64,000 bases of DNA from Bacteroidales bacterium UBA1714. GTDB lineage: Bacteria > Bacteroidota > Bacteroidia > Bacteroidales > Paludibacteraceae. Each line of letters begins with the position of its first letter. Position 1 is the stretch's first letter. Of this stretch, positions 25,644 to 36,389 are shown one piece after another. The DNA lies in assembly GCA_002317295.1 (NCBI GenBank), contig DCIY01000007.1, positions 32,054 through 96,053 of the forward strand. The letters run 5' to 3'. The notes beneath the pieces are model-generated. The model was not told the origin of the DNA, did not search any database, and saw only the letters and a list, made by a program, of their open reading frames with translations. The position numbers and the translations under genes are program-made.

Positions 25644-27053
25644 TTATCTCTTAACAGGAATAATATCTACACGACGGTCACGAACGTGATCCTCTGGATT
25701 ATCGGACTCAACATTCTTGCTGCTGCCTAAGCCTTGGATAACCATTTGTTCATCCTTGACGCCGCGAGCGCGGAGCATGTCAGCAATCTTGTTAGCACGA
25801 TCCTCAGAGAGTTTCTGGTTGAACTCAGCATTTCCTTCGTAGCTTGCACGACCATCAATGTTAATCTTAGCATTGCGGTTGGTCGTCAAAGCAGAAGCCA
25901 GGATGTCAATGTAGTTCTCAGGAGAGCACATTGGACGCTTAGCATCGCCTACGCGGAAGAAGATAGTACCTTGTTTCTCCAATACCCATGCGTTGGTGTA
26001 GTCCACCACTTTCTCACGAGTAATGGTAACGGTGTCATGAACGATTTCCGTAACCACTTGAGGAACGGTGTCATATACGAACACAACGTCAGGAGCCATG
26101 TAAGAAGCATCAATGAGTTGTTCGTCACTGAGTTTGCGAACGTTGATGTGTAAAGCGATTTTACCACCTACGCTCCAGATATTCACGTGATCGACAGCAG
26201 TACCCATCAAGCCTTTGTACTCAGCCATGGGAGCGATGTCGGTGTTGAGGTTGTTCTTTGCAGAAGCGAAACCGAATGCATCGTTCGCCTTAATCACATT
26301 GTTCAAACCATAGTTACCATAAACGCTCACACTGAGGTCCATACGAGGGTGAACCTGGAACAATGCACCAAACTCTGCAAAGAGTTGGCCATTAATACCC
26401 TGCCACATCGATTTGTCGTACTTACGAGTGTCTTCCTCATATTGGGCATTCAGCGTTACGTGAGGACCTTCCATCTCTTTGACATTCAAACTTTGATAGT
26501 AGTTGCGAATGTTGACAGTACCCGAGCTCTTGTAGTTGGCAGCCACTGGGAAGCCGAGTTTGATACCGGCGGTTCCGATGAAGCCCACTTTGTTGGGTTT
26601 GTACTTAAAGGTCAATGCGATAGGAACCTCTAACATATACAGGTTCTCCAATTCCTTCCAGGAAGAATACCCGTCAGCGAAGTAAGACATACGGGTATAA
26701 GCCATACCCATATCGGTCACTGCAGGCCATGTATAACGACCTTGAAGGCCAAGCGTTGCGGTATAAGACGAGAAGTCCAAACCGGTGGTAATACCCAAGT
26801 AGTTGAACATGAAGTACGTATAACGGAGACTTGCATTATAGCTGGGGCCGCCAATCTCGTTGAAGACCCGGTCTGAGGTAGTGGCCATGCCACTACCTGC
26901 GAGACCTAAGCCTACAGAGATATAACTACCTGCGGTATAATGTTGCGGTTTAGCGCCTGTTCCACCATCGGAATAGAGGGTTTGAACTTGGGCGTTCATC
27001 GTCGGAATTGCCAGTAAAGAAACCAACATTCCAAATATAATATTCTTTTTCAT
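25644..27053 (-). CDS. OmpA-family outer-membrane protein
   Basis: The 469-residue protein has a signal peptide (to about MNAQ, residue 21), an N-terminal barrel of about 300 residues (YISVGLGLAGSGMA, LRYTYFMFNYLGITTGLDF, RMDLSVSVYGNYGLNN), a short linker with VTEIVHDTVTITREKVVDY, and a C-terminal OmpA domain (about 350-469) with INIDGRASYEGNAEFNQKLS, SEDRANKIADMLRARGV and RDRRVDI, the peptidoglycan-binding signature. It probably ties the outer membrane to the wall. It lies 45 bp behind the 3000-residue gene with no promoter in between, so the two are likely expressed together. A direct partnership is inference. Confidence 0.9.
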   Translation of the reverse strand: MKKNIIFGMLVSLLAIPTMNAQVQTLYSDGGTGAKPQHYTAGSYISVGLGLAGSGMATTSDRVFNEIGGPSYNASLRYTYFMFNYLGITTGLDFSSYTATLGLQGRYTWPAVTDMGMAYTRMSYFADGYSSWKELENLYMLEVPIALTFKYKPNKVGFIGTAGIKLGFPVAANYKSSGTVNIRNYYQSLNVKEMEGPHVTLNAQYEEDTRKYDKSMWQGINGQLFAEFGALFQVHPRMDLSVSVYGNYGLNNVIKANDAFGFASAKNNLNTDIAPMAEYKGLMGTAVDHVNIWSVGGKIALHINVRKLSDEQLIDASYMAPDVVFVYDTVPQVVTEIVHDTVTITREKVVDYTNAWVLEKQGTIFFRVGDAKRPMCSPENYIDILASALTTNRNAKINIDGRASYEGNAEFNQKLSEDRANKIADMLRARGVKDEQMVIQGLGSSKNVESDNPEDHVRDRRVDIIPVKR

Positions 27054-27098
27054 AATGCTAAAAAATTTAATTTATTCGTTAATGTTTGTTTTCTCTAA

Positions 27099-30000
27099 TT
27101 ATTTGACAATCAGTTTTTGAGTTGCTACTTCACCGTCAGCATTGACGTAATGAACTACATATACGCCTGGAATCATAGGAGCCGTTGCAATGTTCTTGCC
27201 ACCCTCAACAGAGAAGTGTTCCATCGTGCTACCATTGGAGTTGGTTACGCGAACTTCACCAGCTACAGAGGTTTCGATGGTGTACGGAGCAGCAGGAGCT
27301 ACCTTGGAAGGATAGATCTCTACTATGCGACCCGTGCCAGCATCGTAGTTGAAGATGTACGTCTTCTCAGCGATCAGGTATTGGTTACCTTGAGCGTCGA
27401 ATGCAATCGCATAGTAAACGTGTGGCATACCATCAGCTTCAGAAGCAGGAACATTGTAGATCTGAGTCGTTTGACCATCGATCACTACCTCGTCCTTATA
27501 CCAAATATAGCTTACGAACGTCGGCAGCGTATCCGTGGTGTTGCTAATCATGATCTCATCAGACCATGGGCGAACCATGATGTCATAGATCTTAGTTACA
27601 TCCTTGGTGTTGTGACGAACGAAGTAGTTCTCGCTGAAGCTTGCATCCTCTACATCACCCGATACATGAACGGTGATGGTGAGGTTACCGGTTTCCTTGA
27701 CTACGATATTGCCTTGAGCATTCACCGTAGCAGCAGAAGCAGGAACGAAGGTGAAGCTGAGTTCAGCATAGCGAGTGATATCGTTAGCATCTGCATCATA
27801 AACCTCGAAGTCAGACTTATAGATTACATCACCTACACGGTACTCGTTATTCTTAGTCTCTGGGAAGAGAACATCCACAGCCACGCACTTAGCGATATTG
27901 AGAACTACCACCTTGGTTGCAGCCACGATATCGTCACCGGACAGGATTACGGAGATATTTTGATCACCGGACTTATCCAGTACGAAGCCTTCGCCCTGAG
28001 CATGAGCCACACCTGCCTCGAATTGGTAAGCGGTGTAAGCTACATAACGGGTAATATCCAGACCGTTGGCAGCATAAACCTTCACTGCGTCGGTGTAAAT
28101 CATATCGGTAACCTTGTACGAACCTAAGATTTCTACCTTAGCTACAGCAACTGGGTTCACCGTCATTACAGGATTGAGCGTATTGAGTTCAACACCTTCG
28201 CGACCATTAACGAGAATCTTGATAGTGTTGGCACCCGCCTTATCCAGAACGATCTTCTCATACGTACCCTGTACGAAGTGAGCCTCATCCTTGAATACGA
28301 AGTAGAGGTCAGAGTAGATGGTCATATCTACACCCTGAGCATCAAATGCCTTCACATCCTTAATATCCAGCGTATCACCTACGGTGTAAACCTGCTTAGG
28401 CAGCGTAACGCTTGCAACAGCAGCCTGATCGATAGAGATACGGCTATTGAGCGTACCATCAGCCATGAGAGCACCACCTACGGTCGTAGCCACCTTAACG
28501 GTGCCCGGAGCCTTGAAGTAGATGTAACCCTTAGCCAAATCGAAGGTAGCGCAATCAGCAGGATCAAATACGAAGCCCTTGTACTCTACATAGCGAGTGA
28601 TGTCGCTATTCTTGGCATCTACCACCTTGAGGTCAGCAATTGCCAACGAATCACCTACGATATAATCTACCTTCGGGAAGATAATACCGTTAGCAACACA
28701 TTGCTTAACGTGAGCCACATAGTTCTTACCGGTCATCGTAACTTCGCCACTGATCAGGATGTTCACATTGACATTACCTGCATTGTCGAATACGATGGTG
28801 TTGTCATCCAACTTACGACCATCGGCAGCGGCGATCTCAAAGCTCAGACTGTATTCAGCATCGAACTTATTACCGTTAGCGTCTACGAGATCGAACTGAT
28901 CGAGATAGATCTTATCGCCTACGAACCAGTTGTCAGCAGGAGTGGTGAGTTGAGCGGTCGAGTTCTTATAAACATTGACTACAGGAGCGAACTGACCGGC
29001 AGCATTGCCAGCAACGGTTACGTTGATGGTGAGAGGACCATTCTTGTAGAAGACAATCTTGGTACCAATCATCTTGGCAGCATTGTTGTCGAACGAGTAG
29101 CTCAAAGTAGCATACTTGGTAATATCGTTTCCAAATGCATCGAGAACGACAACGTCCTTGGTTTCGAGAGAATCGAGCACCTGAGCAACATAAGTCGGCA
29201 GTACAACCGAAGCAGCTGCACGTGGAAGAACGTTGATTTGGTTCGGGAAGTCTACCTTACCTACATTGTCATAACCCTTGATAGCAATCGTGAGATCGAA
29301 CTTGGAATCTACCTTGTCGAATACGAGATCGCCATTAGCCAGGAAGTGACCATCTGTCAAGTTATTGATGATGAAGAACGGATCCGCATTGGCCGTAATG
29401 TCTTCTTCACCCTTGAAGATATGGATGTCTGCTACATGGAGCGTGTCACCTACGTAGTAAGGACCAGCAGCGAAGGTAGCCGAAGAAGCGATCAGTTGAT
29501 CCACTGCCCAAACATGATAGATGGAAGCAGCTGCAATTTCGTCATTGCCCAGATGAGCCGTTACGACGGTCTTGCCTGCCTCGTTGATGGTAATGGTACC
29601 AGCAGCTCTGTCATAAGTAGCATTATTAGGATTGAAGTCAAAGCTCATGAAGGCATTTTCAGCATAACGCGTGATGTCACGGTTGATGCTATCCAAAACG
29701 ACGAAGTCACTTACATTCAAAACATCACCTACCTTATAGTTGCCTTGTGTACCATACACTACACTTACAGCATTAGCCTGCTTAACGATAATTTCGAACG
29801 GAGTAGGATCGATAGCGATCTGCTCGTTCTCAGCCAAAGTAACGGTAATGAACGTTTGACCAGCCTTGTCGAGGATGATGTTGTCACCCACCTTGGTTCC
29901 ACGATTAGCATCGCAGCTGATAGACAGACTGTAATCCAAGCGATAAGGTTGACCGGCAGCATTAACTACCACGAAGTCAGACAGCAGCACTTGATCAGCT

Positions 30001-33000
30001 ACATAGTATTCACCACCCTTGAAGCGGATGCTTGCACCCTGATTCTTGTTGATGGAAATCGGCAGTACGAACGAACCGGTAGCGTTGCCACCTACGGTAA
30101 CCGTCAGGTCAACCGAACCAGCCTTGTCGAAGGAAATGATACCATCCTGGATGGAAGCGTTGTCATTGCTCAGAGCAAAGGTCAGTTCTGCATAGTTCGT
30201 GATATCCCGATCACCGGCCTTCACTACCAAGCTCTTGGTATCGAAGCGGTTGAATACGGTATAAGTGCTATTCAGACCCTCAATGGCGGTAGCAGCGATA
30301 GGAGCTACAGCAAAGGTCTTGGTAAAGCTTTGACGAGCGGTCTCTTTCTGACCTACGATGAGGATTTGTACAGCAATATTGCCTTGCTTGTCAAATACGA
30401 TAGCGCCATCGCTTAACTTGTGGCCCTCGTCTGCATTTGAGTAAATGCGCAAGTCTGCCAAAGCAGTAATATCCTGATCACCGGCCCAAACTTGGAAGTT
30501 GCTCAGACCCATGGTGTCACCTACGATGAAGTTCTCCTGGAGACAAGTGATCGAAGTAGCCTCTAATTGCTCAATGGCCCAAATCTTACCAAGTGTAGCG
30601 GGAGCGATATCTTCGTTACCAATGTAAGCCGTAACATGCGTCTTACCCGGCTCGTTGATAGTAATCGTACCAGCAGCCTTGTCATAAACGGCATTGGCAG
30701 GAGTGAATACGAAGTTCATATAAGCACCATCAGCATATTGGGTAATGTCGCGGTTGATACTATCTACGAGCACGAAGTTCTCCACATTCAGTACATCACC
30801 TACCTTATAAGCACCAGCGGTCTTGTAATAAAGTTCACCAGCGTGTGCACGGTTAACGGTCAATGCAAATTGAGCAGGATCCACAGCGATTTGGCTGCTG
30901 GAAGCGAGACTTACATTAACGAAAGTTTCGCCGGCCTTGTCGAGGATGATATTGTCACCCGACTTGGTTCCACGAGCAGGATCGCAGCTGATAGCCAATT
31001 CGTACGAAGCCAAAACGCGCTTACCAGTAGCATTGTCGATGACCTTGAACTCAGACAGAGCCACTTCATCTGCTACATAGTAATCATGATGTTCATGAGC
31101 GATCGATACGTTGGTGTAAGCATTTACGGTCAGCACCTTCATGATAGGAGCATCTGCATAAGCGTTGCCAGATACGTTGAAGGCGATTTGAACCTCACCA
31201 GCCTCCAAGAAGTACAACTTGGTACCACGCAACTGAGTAGCTGCACCCGTGATGTCGTAAGTCAAAGTAGCATATTTGGTAATGTCCTTACCAATTGCAG
31301 AAACGATGACGTCATTGAGGTCGATGGAACCAAATACGGTATAAGGACCTGCAGGCAGAACTACATCTTCAGCCTCGATCGGATTAACGATAATCTCTTG
31401 ATTGATCTTAGCAGTCTTAGCGCTGTTCAGGCCAATCACATTAATGGTAATGTCAGCAGAAGGATCGGTAATTGCATCAAACTCGATATCGAAGTTATCG
31501 GTATAGTGAGCCAAGCCCTTCGGGAAGGTAAGAGCGATATCGCACAGATTGGTAATTTCTTCACCATTGGCCATGAATACCTTAACATCCGATTTCTTGA
31601 GTTGTTCACCTACGATGAAGGTTGTCTTAGCTAATTCTACCGATGCAGGAGTTACCTGACCAATGTAGAGTTGGCTCTTAATCTGGTTGACAATCAGCAA
31701 CTCAACACCACCGACGGTCGTGGTAATCTTTTCATTACCGGCCTTGTCGAAGATAATCTTATCAGCAGTAGCATGAGCCAGACCATTCGCAAATGCGAAG
31801 CCTTGCAGCTCGTTCTTTGCATAAACGGTAATGTCACGATGAGAAGCATCGTAGTACGTGAGGTCAGCAATAGCGATTTCTTCACCTACGAAGTGGTCTT
31901 CACCCGGGAATTGCACGTAATCCACCTGCGTGCGAGCCGCATTGATTTCAGTAACTGCAAATGCAGGATCCACCATAATTTCGCTCTCGGCGGTAGTACC
32001 GATGGTAACGTCAACCACAGTCTTGTCCAGAACGATAGCGGTCTTGTCAGCATTCCAGTGAGCATCGTTCTCGTCGAACGAGAAGGTCAACTGATAGTCA
32101 GCAACCGGCAGGATATGCTTATCAGCCTCATTGCAGATGAGGATCCAACGCTTGATAGATACCTCGTCACCTACTACGAACTCGCCATCACGGAAGAGAA
32201 CGCGAGCAACAGCATACTTGTTGATGTTCACCTGTTTGTTCAGATCACCAGATACGCTCTTACCTGTCATCTTGACATTGATGTTCATTTCGCCAGACTT
32301 GCGGAAGCTGATCTTGCCATCTGCCATCACAGCCTTAGCCTCGTCAATGGTGTAACTTGGTTTAGCGAGTTTGGTAATATCGCGACCTTGAGCATCAAAG
32401 AACTTGATGGCCTTGGTGTCGAGAATGTCGTATACAGTGTAAGCGTCCTCAATACCCTCCAGACGAACTGCCTCAATAGCAGCTACGTTGAGGTTTTGTG
32501 GGAAGCGAGCAAATGAAGTATCCATTACCATGCTCATATTGTTCGGTTTAGCGGTAACCACGGTAATTACCTGTTCACCACCCTTAGTGAGAACAATACC
32601 GCCCTCGATAGCTTGAGCAACGCCCTTGTCGAAGCGATAAGTAATGTTGGAGTAGCGAGTGATATCCTCGTTGTCCATATTGTAAACCTTGATATCCTTA
32701 GACCAGATGGTATCCAGAACAGCGAACGGACCTTCTGGGAAGTCAATCTTAGCAGCCAATACAGGAGCTACGATGAAACGCTGCCAGAAGTCTTTCTTTT
32801 GTACCAGATCACCTGCTACATGTACATAAACGGTATCCAGGCCGTGTTGGTCAAAGACGATGAACTTGCCATCCTCTGACAAATGAGCCACTTCGCCCAA
32901 GAACTTAGGACCGAAACTGAACGATACCTCTGCATAACCGGTAATGTCATTACCAATCACATCAATGATACGGATGCTGTCTACAGCCAGGGAGTCACCT

Positions 33001-36000
33001 ACGATGTAGAGTTCCTGATCTGGGAATACCACGTGATCCGGAATAGCGGGCTCAATGATGATATACTTGCTGTTGCAACCCGGCTCCAGAATGATGGTGG
33101 TATCAACGTCTACACAAGCCTTGATGGTGGTGTGACGAATCGAATCACATACGATATCATTGTTCGGCATTACGTGAGCATCTTCGGGCTCATCAAACGT
33201 GAAGTTCCACTTAACGATATCCTTGAGTTCCTTGTGATCACGCTCTTTAGCATAGCAGTGGAAATCAGCAAACGGAATCGTTTCACCTACATAGTAGTAA
33301 CCACGTTCAGGCATTTCAGGAATGATAATCGTATCAATGGTGTAGTAGTTCACCCACAACGTGGTGTCTACAATCAACGTCTTGATGCTATCACCCGAAA
33401 TGGTATCCTTAATGGTGATTTGACCAGCGTGGATAACATGGAGAGTGTCTTTACCCAACCAGTTGCCATACGTAGCAGGAGTCAAATCATAGGAAATATT
33501 GATACGAGGATTGCTATTCAAGAGAGCGCCATCCTCACCGTATACATTCAGAACGTTTTTGATCGTATCATAACCAAAGAGTTCTCCATATTCCGGATAA
33601 TCTGCACGAACAACACCACGCAACCAAACCTTAGCAGAGTCAATCACTTCAAAGTGGTCGCAAGTGCTGGAAGCCGTAGCATAAACCATTACAGAGTCAC
33701 CATAAGTCATCTTACCCACTGCTACACGGCCATCTGCCAAAGCTTCCATGCAATCAGCAGGAGCGAAGACATACGAAATGGCGGAAGCGGTATCTGCAGA
33801 AACGGCCAGATTAACCAATGTATCATGAACACCTATTTCCTCAGGAATGGAGAACGTGATGACGTTCGCCTCATCCTCGGGCGTATATATATATAAGGTG
33901 TCAAGCATTGGAGCAGGAACCAACGAGTTGCTGTCTACCGTTACAATGATCATATGACCACCTACGCAAGAAGCAGTAACCTTACCCTCTGCGTCGATGT
34001 TCAGACTGTCAGCAGCATAAGCATAGTGAACATGCAAACTATCGTGTTTGAGCACCGTACCCAACTTATCCTCTACAGTAATGTAAGCAGAGTCATTACG
34101 ACGAACGGTATCCTTGCTCAGTTTGATGAACATATCGTTCTCATCGAAGGTAACGCGAGTAATGAGGATGCAAGTGTCAAAGATAGGACGAGTTACATCC
34201 ATCGAAGCAATCTTCAAGGTCTTCACAAAGTCACCCACGGTATCCATATCCAAAGTAGCCTGGAACTTGTTGTGGCTCGGAACCAAATCATATTCGTCGA
34301 AACGAACACGAATTCTACCATCAGCCGAGAACGGCTCCTCCGTAGTATAACGAAGTTCTGGGAAGAGGTTGATCCATGTCAGCGAATCCGTCATGGTTTT
34401 TACCTTACCCGGAGCACGCTTAACAATACCAAACTTAATGGTATCATTGGCAATCTTCAACTCCTTGCGCTCGGTAACAATCAGGTTCTTGACCCAACCC
34501 GGGTGTTGAACACCGGTATAGGTGAAGCGCAGACGGTTAGCATTAACCGGCAGAGCAAATGCATTGTGTACATCCTCAGCAGGTTGATCCTGGATAGTTA
34601 CCAATTCGGTAAACACATTTCCACTCTCAGTGGTAGCATAGTATGCCTTGAACACGCAGGAAGCGTGGGCATCGCCTGCATCATTGCCATAATCGAAGAA
34701 GACAGAATCCGGAATACCTACGAATGTTACATCTATTTGACGAACGGTATTCAGGAACAACGGATATTCATAATCGAAGAAGATAGCGCTATCTCCTTGG
34801 AACGAGTAACCAATCGTCGAGAAATTATAACGATCTCTCCATGCAGCATCATAAGCATACGTAATCAAAGAAGCCTGGTTGGTCGAATCCATGCGGAACG
34901 GAACACGATTGAGTTCCAAACCTACGGCATTGATTTGCAACGTCGACTGAGCAGGACCGATATTTACGGTCAGTTTATCAGAACCCTCGGTTTGCTTCAT
35001 CCAGAAGTAGTCACGACGAACGCGAACGCTGTCCATGTAGGTGAGGCAAGTTTCGGATTTCTCAATATACTTCACATCGCCCTTAGCTGCACATACATAC
35101 TCTACAAAGTGCTCTGCAGGCAGAGTAACCAGGAAGTTAATGTAGTTATTGCCTTCCATGTTCACATCACGAACCCACTCATCATCCACAAAGAAGAAGA
35201 TATGAGGAGTCTCTTGAGGAATCTCAGCCTTCACATACACACTGATGGTATCGGAACCATTGAAATCCTCGGTAGCCTCAACCCAAGCACGCATAGCGAA
35301 CTCCATCGGCTTGAGCATAAAGAACTTGGTATGATCCTCGTTCCAGAACAAGTACTTTTGACTTCCCTTCATAAACTCGACTTCCACCTTCACTGCGTCA
35401 TCAAATGCAGGAAGCAGCGCCTTGGCAGAATCGCCCGGGCAGTACCAATGGATGTTGGTAGTGTCAACGGTAACGAACGAGTTCTTGACACCATCTACCC
35501 AAACCGGAGCGGCTGGGAAGACTTGATAACGCATGGTGATTCCATTGATGGCAGCACCCTCACCATAATCGGCATAACCACGATTGTCCGCGCCACGGAA
35601 ATAGAAAGGCACAGACGTAGTGGCTGGGCTGGCAACCGCGGTCGAGTTATGAACCCAACCGGTTCCATAACCAACGTCCACACGTTTTTCCGCGCCACCA
35701 TTCAGGGAGAAATAGCAGTTGGTACCTGCTATCTTGGTCTCGGTGTCAATCGAATCCACCACGATTGCGTAACCTGCCTGTGCAGGTGCCCAACTAATCG
35801 CGCCGGAACGTGTAACACCAGCCTGAATGTGACCTAACGACAAGAAGCGGCTCGTGAGCAGTACGTAGTCCGTACCACTGTGGTAATCCACATCATGGTC
35901 GTTGCAGTTGAGAACAACCTTCAACAGGCCATCACTTGTCGTCTTTTCAAATTGACTGGGCTGCACCTCAGTGTTAATGGAATTCAAGTCTCCAGACGAC

Positions 36001-36101
36001 CATCTAAACTCGACCGGAGCGATTCCCTCAGCCCATGCCATCTGACCGATAATCATAGCGGTCATCAAGCAGAAGAATTTGAATAAATTTTTCATCTTCA
36101 T
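27099..36101 (-). CDS. Giant secreted repeat protein (3000 residues) with T9SS type-A-like C terminus
   Basis: The protein has a signal peptide (FCLMTAMIIGQMAWAEG, cut near residue 25) and an N-terminal region of about 700 residues without clear repeats. Then come about twenty Ig-like domains of roughly 90 residues, marked by YxVGDxL, a DITxYA core and a following FDKAG turn. From about residue 1220 the domains are ordered D-A-B-C and this block recurs: the conserved valine of domain A falls at codons 32172-32174, 31074-31076, 30000-30002 and 28920-28922, giving periods of 366, 358 and 360 residues. The C terminus (GEVRVTNSNGSTMEHFSVEG, GVYVVHYVNADGEVATQKLIVK) resembles the type A sorting domain. 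It is probably exported by T9SS and anchored at the cell surface. Function is unknown; adhesion is inference. Confidence 0.9.
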   Translation of the reverse strand: MKMKNLFKFFCLMTAMIIGQMAWAEGIAPVEFRWSSGDLNSINTEVQPSQFEKTTSDGLLKVVLNCNDHDVDYHSGTDYVLLTSRFLSLGHIQAGVTRSGAISWAPAQAGYAIVVDSIDTETKIAGTNCYFSLNGGAEKRVDVGYGTGWVHNSTAVASPATTSVPFYFRGADNRGYADYGEGAAINGITMRYQVFPAAPVWVDGVKNSFVTVDTTNIHWYCPGDSAKALLPAFDDAVKVEVEFMKGSQKYLFWNEDHTKFFMLKPMEFAMRAWVEATEDFNGSDTISVYVKAEIPQETPHIFFFVDDEWVRDVNMEGNNYINFLVTLPAEHFVEYVCAAKGDVKYIEKSETCLTYMDSVRVRRDYFWMKQTEGSDKLTVNIGPAQSTLQINAVGLELNRVPFRMDSTNQASLITYAYDAAWRDRYNFSTIGYSFQGDSAIFFDYEYPLFLNTVRQIDVTFVGIPDSVFFDYGNDAGDAHASCVFKAYYATTESGNVFTELVTIQDQPAEDVHNAFALPVNANRLRFTYTGVQHPGWVKNLIVTERKELKIANDTIKFGIVKRAPGKVKTMTDSLTWINLFPELRYTTEEPFSADGRIRVRFDEYDLVPSHNKFQATLDMDTVGDFVKTLKIASMDVTRPIFDTCILITRVTFDENDMFIKLSKDTVRRNDSAYITVEDKLGTVLKHDSLHVHYAYAADSLNIDAEGKVTASCVGGHMIIVTVDSNSLVPAPMLDTLYIYTPEDEANVITFSIPEEIGVHDTLVNLAVSADTASAISYVFAPADCMEALADGRVAVGKMTYGDSVMVYATASSTCDHFEVIDSAKVWLRGVVRADYPEYGELFGYDTIKNVLNVYGEDGALLNSNPRINISYDLTPATYGNWLGKDTLHVIHAGQITIKDTISGDSIKTLIVDTTLWVNYYTIDTIIIPEMPERGYYYVGETIPFADFHCYAKERDHKELKDIVKWNFTFDEPEDAHVMPNNDIVCDSIRHTTIKACVDVDTTIILEPGCNSKYIIIEPAIPDHVVFPDQELYIVGDSLAVDSIRIIDVIGNDITGYAEVSFSFGPKFLGEVAHLSEDGKFIVFDQHGLDTVYVHVAGDLVQKKDFWQRFIVAPVLAAKIDFPEGPFAVLDTIWSKDIKVYNMDNEDITRYSNITYRFDKGVAQAIEGGIVLTKGGEQVITVVTAKPNNMSMVMDTSFARFPQNLNVAAIEAVRLEGIEDAYTVYDILDTKAIKFFDAQGRDITKLAKPSYTIDEAKAVMADGKISFRKSGEMNINVKMTGKSVSGDLNKQVNINKYAVARVLFRDGEFVVGDEVSIKRWILICNEADKHILPVADYQLTFSFDENDAHWNADKTAIVLDKTVVDVTIGTTAESEIMVDPAFAVTEINAARTQVDYVQFPGEDHFVGEEIAIADLTYYDASHRDITVYAKNELQGFAFANGLAHATADKIIFDKAGNEKITTTVGGVELLIVNQIKSQLYIGQVTPASVELAKTTFIVGEQLKKSDVKVFMANGEEITNLCDIALTFPKGLAHYTDNFDIEFDAITDPSADITINVIGLNSAKTAKINQEIIVNPIEAEDVVLPAGPYTVFGSIDLNDVIVSAIGKDITKYATLTYDITGAATQLRGTKLYFLEAGEVQIAFNVSGNAYADAPIMKVLTVNAYTNVSIAHEHHDYYVADEVALSEFKVIDNATGKRVLASYELAISCDPARGTKSGDNIILDKAGETFVNVSLASSSQIAVDPAQFALTVNRAHAGELYYKTAGAYKVGDVLNVENFVLVDSINRDITQYADGAYMNFVFTPANAVYDKAAGTITINEPGKTHVTAYIGNEDIAPATLGKIWAIEQLEATSITCLQENFIVGDTMGLSNFQVWAGDQDITALADLRIYSNADEGHKLSDGAIVFDKQGNIAVQILIVGQKETARQSFTKTFAVAPIAATAIEGLNSTYTVFNRFDTKSLVVKAGDRDITNYAELTFALSNDNASIQDGIISFDKAGSVDLTVTVGGNATGSFVLPISINKNQGASIRFKGGEYYVADQVLLSDFVVVNAAGQPYRLDYSLSISCDANRGTKVGDNIILDKAGQTFITVTLAENEQIAIDPTPFEIIVKQANAVSVVYGTQGNYKVGDVLNVSDFVVLDSINRDITRYAENAFMSFDFNPNNATYDRAAGTITINEAGKTVVTAHLGNDEIAAASIYHVWAVDQLIASSATFAAGPYYVGDTLHVADIHIFKGEEDITANADPFFIINNLTDGHFLANGDLVFDKVDSKFDLTIAIKGYDNVGKVDFPNQINVLPRAAASVVLPTYVAQVLDSLETKDVVVLDAFGNDITKYATLSYSFDNNAAKMIGTKIVFYKNGPLTINVTVAGNAAGQFAPVVNVYKNSTAQLTTPADNWFVGDKIYLDQFDLVDANGNKFDAEYSLSFEIAAADGRKLDDNTIVFDNAGNVNVNILISGEVTMTGKNYVAHVKQCVANGIIFPKVDYIVGDSLAIADLKVVDAKNSDITRYVEYKGFVFDPADCATFDLAKGYIYFKAPGTVKVATTVGGALMADGTLNSRISIDQAAVASVTLPKQVYTVGDTLDIKDVKAFDAQGVDMTIYSDLYFVFKDEAHFVQGTYEKIVLDKAGANTIKILVNGREGVELNTLNPVMTVNPVAVAKVEILGSYKVTDMIYTDAVKVYAANGLDITRYVAYTAYQFEAGVAHAQGEGFVLDKSGDQNISVILSGDDIVAATKVVVLNIAKCVAVDVLFPETKNNEYRVGDVIYKSDFEVYDADANDITRYAELSFTFVPASAATVNAQGNIVVKETGNLTITVHVSGDVEDASFSENYFVRHNTKDVTKIYDIMVRPWSDEIMISNTTDTLPTFVSYIWYKDEVVIDGQTTQIYNVPASEADGMPHVYYAIAFDAQGNQYLIAEKTYIFNYDAGTGRIVEIYPSKVAPAAPYTIETSVAGEVRVTNSNGSTMEHFSVEGGKNIATAPMIPGVYVVHYVNADGEVATQKLIVK

Positions 36102-36244
36102 AAGACTAATGAGTTAATAATAAAGTTAATAAAAAAGTTAATTGATTAATTTATAAAAAATTAATTAAAAAATTTGTTGAAAATTCGGGTTTGTTTATTT
36201 CTGTTGTTTTGGCAATAAAGTTTATAGTTTATACTAAAAGCGTG

Positions 36245-36276
36245 CAAAATTACACTTTTTTTTTGATTCCCGCAAA
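36245..36276 (-). promoter_or_regulatory. Bacteroidota promoter for the giant repeat protein
   Basis: On the minus strand TTTG (36276-36273), a 20-bp spacer and TAATTTTG (36252-36245) match the consensus fully. The leader to the ATG at 36101 is about 135 bases and very AT-rich, with repeated TTAAT/ATTAA runs. It is divergent from the promoter at 36317-36348. Confidence 0.75.
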
Positions 36277-36316
36277 TTTTTCTTCCAAAAAAATTAAAAA
36301 AAATATAGGAGAGATA

Positions 36317-36348
36317 TTTGCACATGTCAAAAAAATATCGTATCTTTG
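36317..36348 (+). promoter_or_regulatory. Bacteroidota promoter for the YigZ-like gene
   Basis: TTTG (36317-36320), a 20-bp spacer and TATCTTTG (36341-36348) match the consensus fully. The box lies inside the longer open frame that begins at 36318. The true start is therefore downstream, at the ATG at 36390. Confidence 0.75.
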
Positions 36349-36389
36349 CAGCGAAATTAGAATGCCGTAGTAGGCAAACAAACCATCGT

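Noticed and set aside
27117..35837. Long plus-strand open frames (up to 712 codons) opposite the 3000-residue gene
   Set aside because: They follow from the codon use of the repeat protein on the other strand. Their translations lack signal peptides, domains or conserved motifs, while the minus strand has a signal peptide, domain repeats, a sorting end and a consensus promoter.
36318..36389. N-terminal extension of the YigZ-like protein
   Set aside because: The -7 box at 36341-36348 lies inside it, so it would be upstream of the transcript start, and the residues do not match the family.
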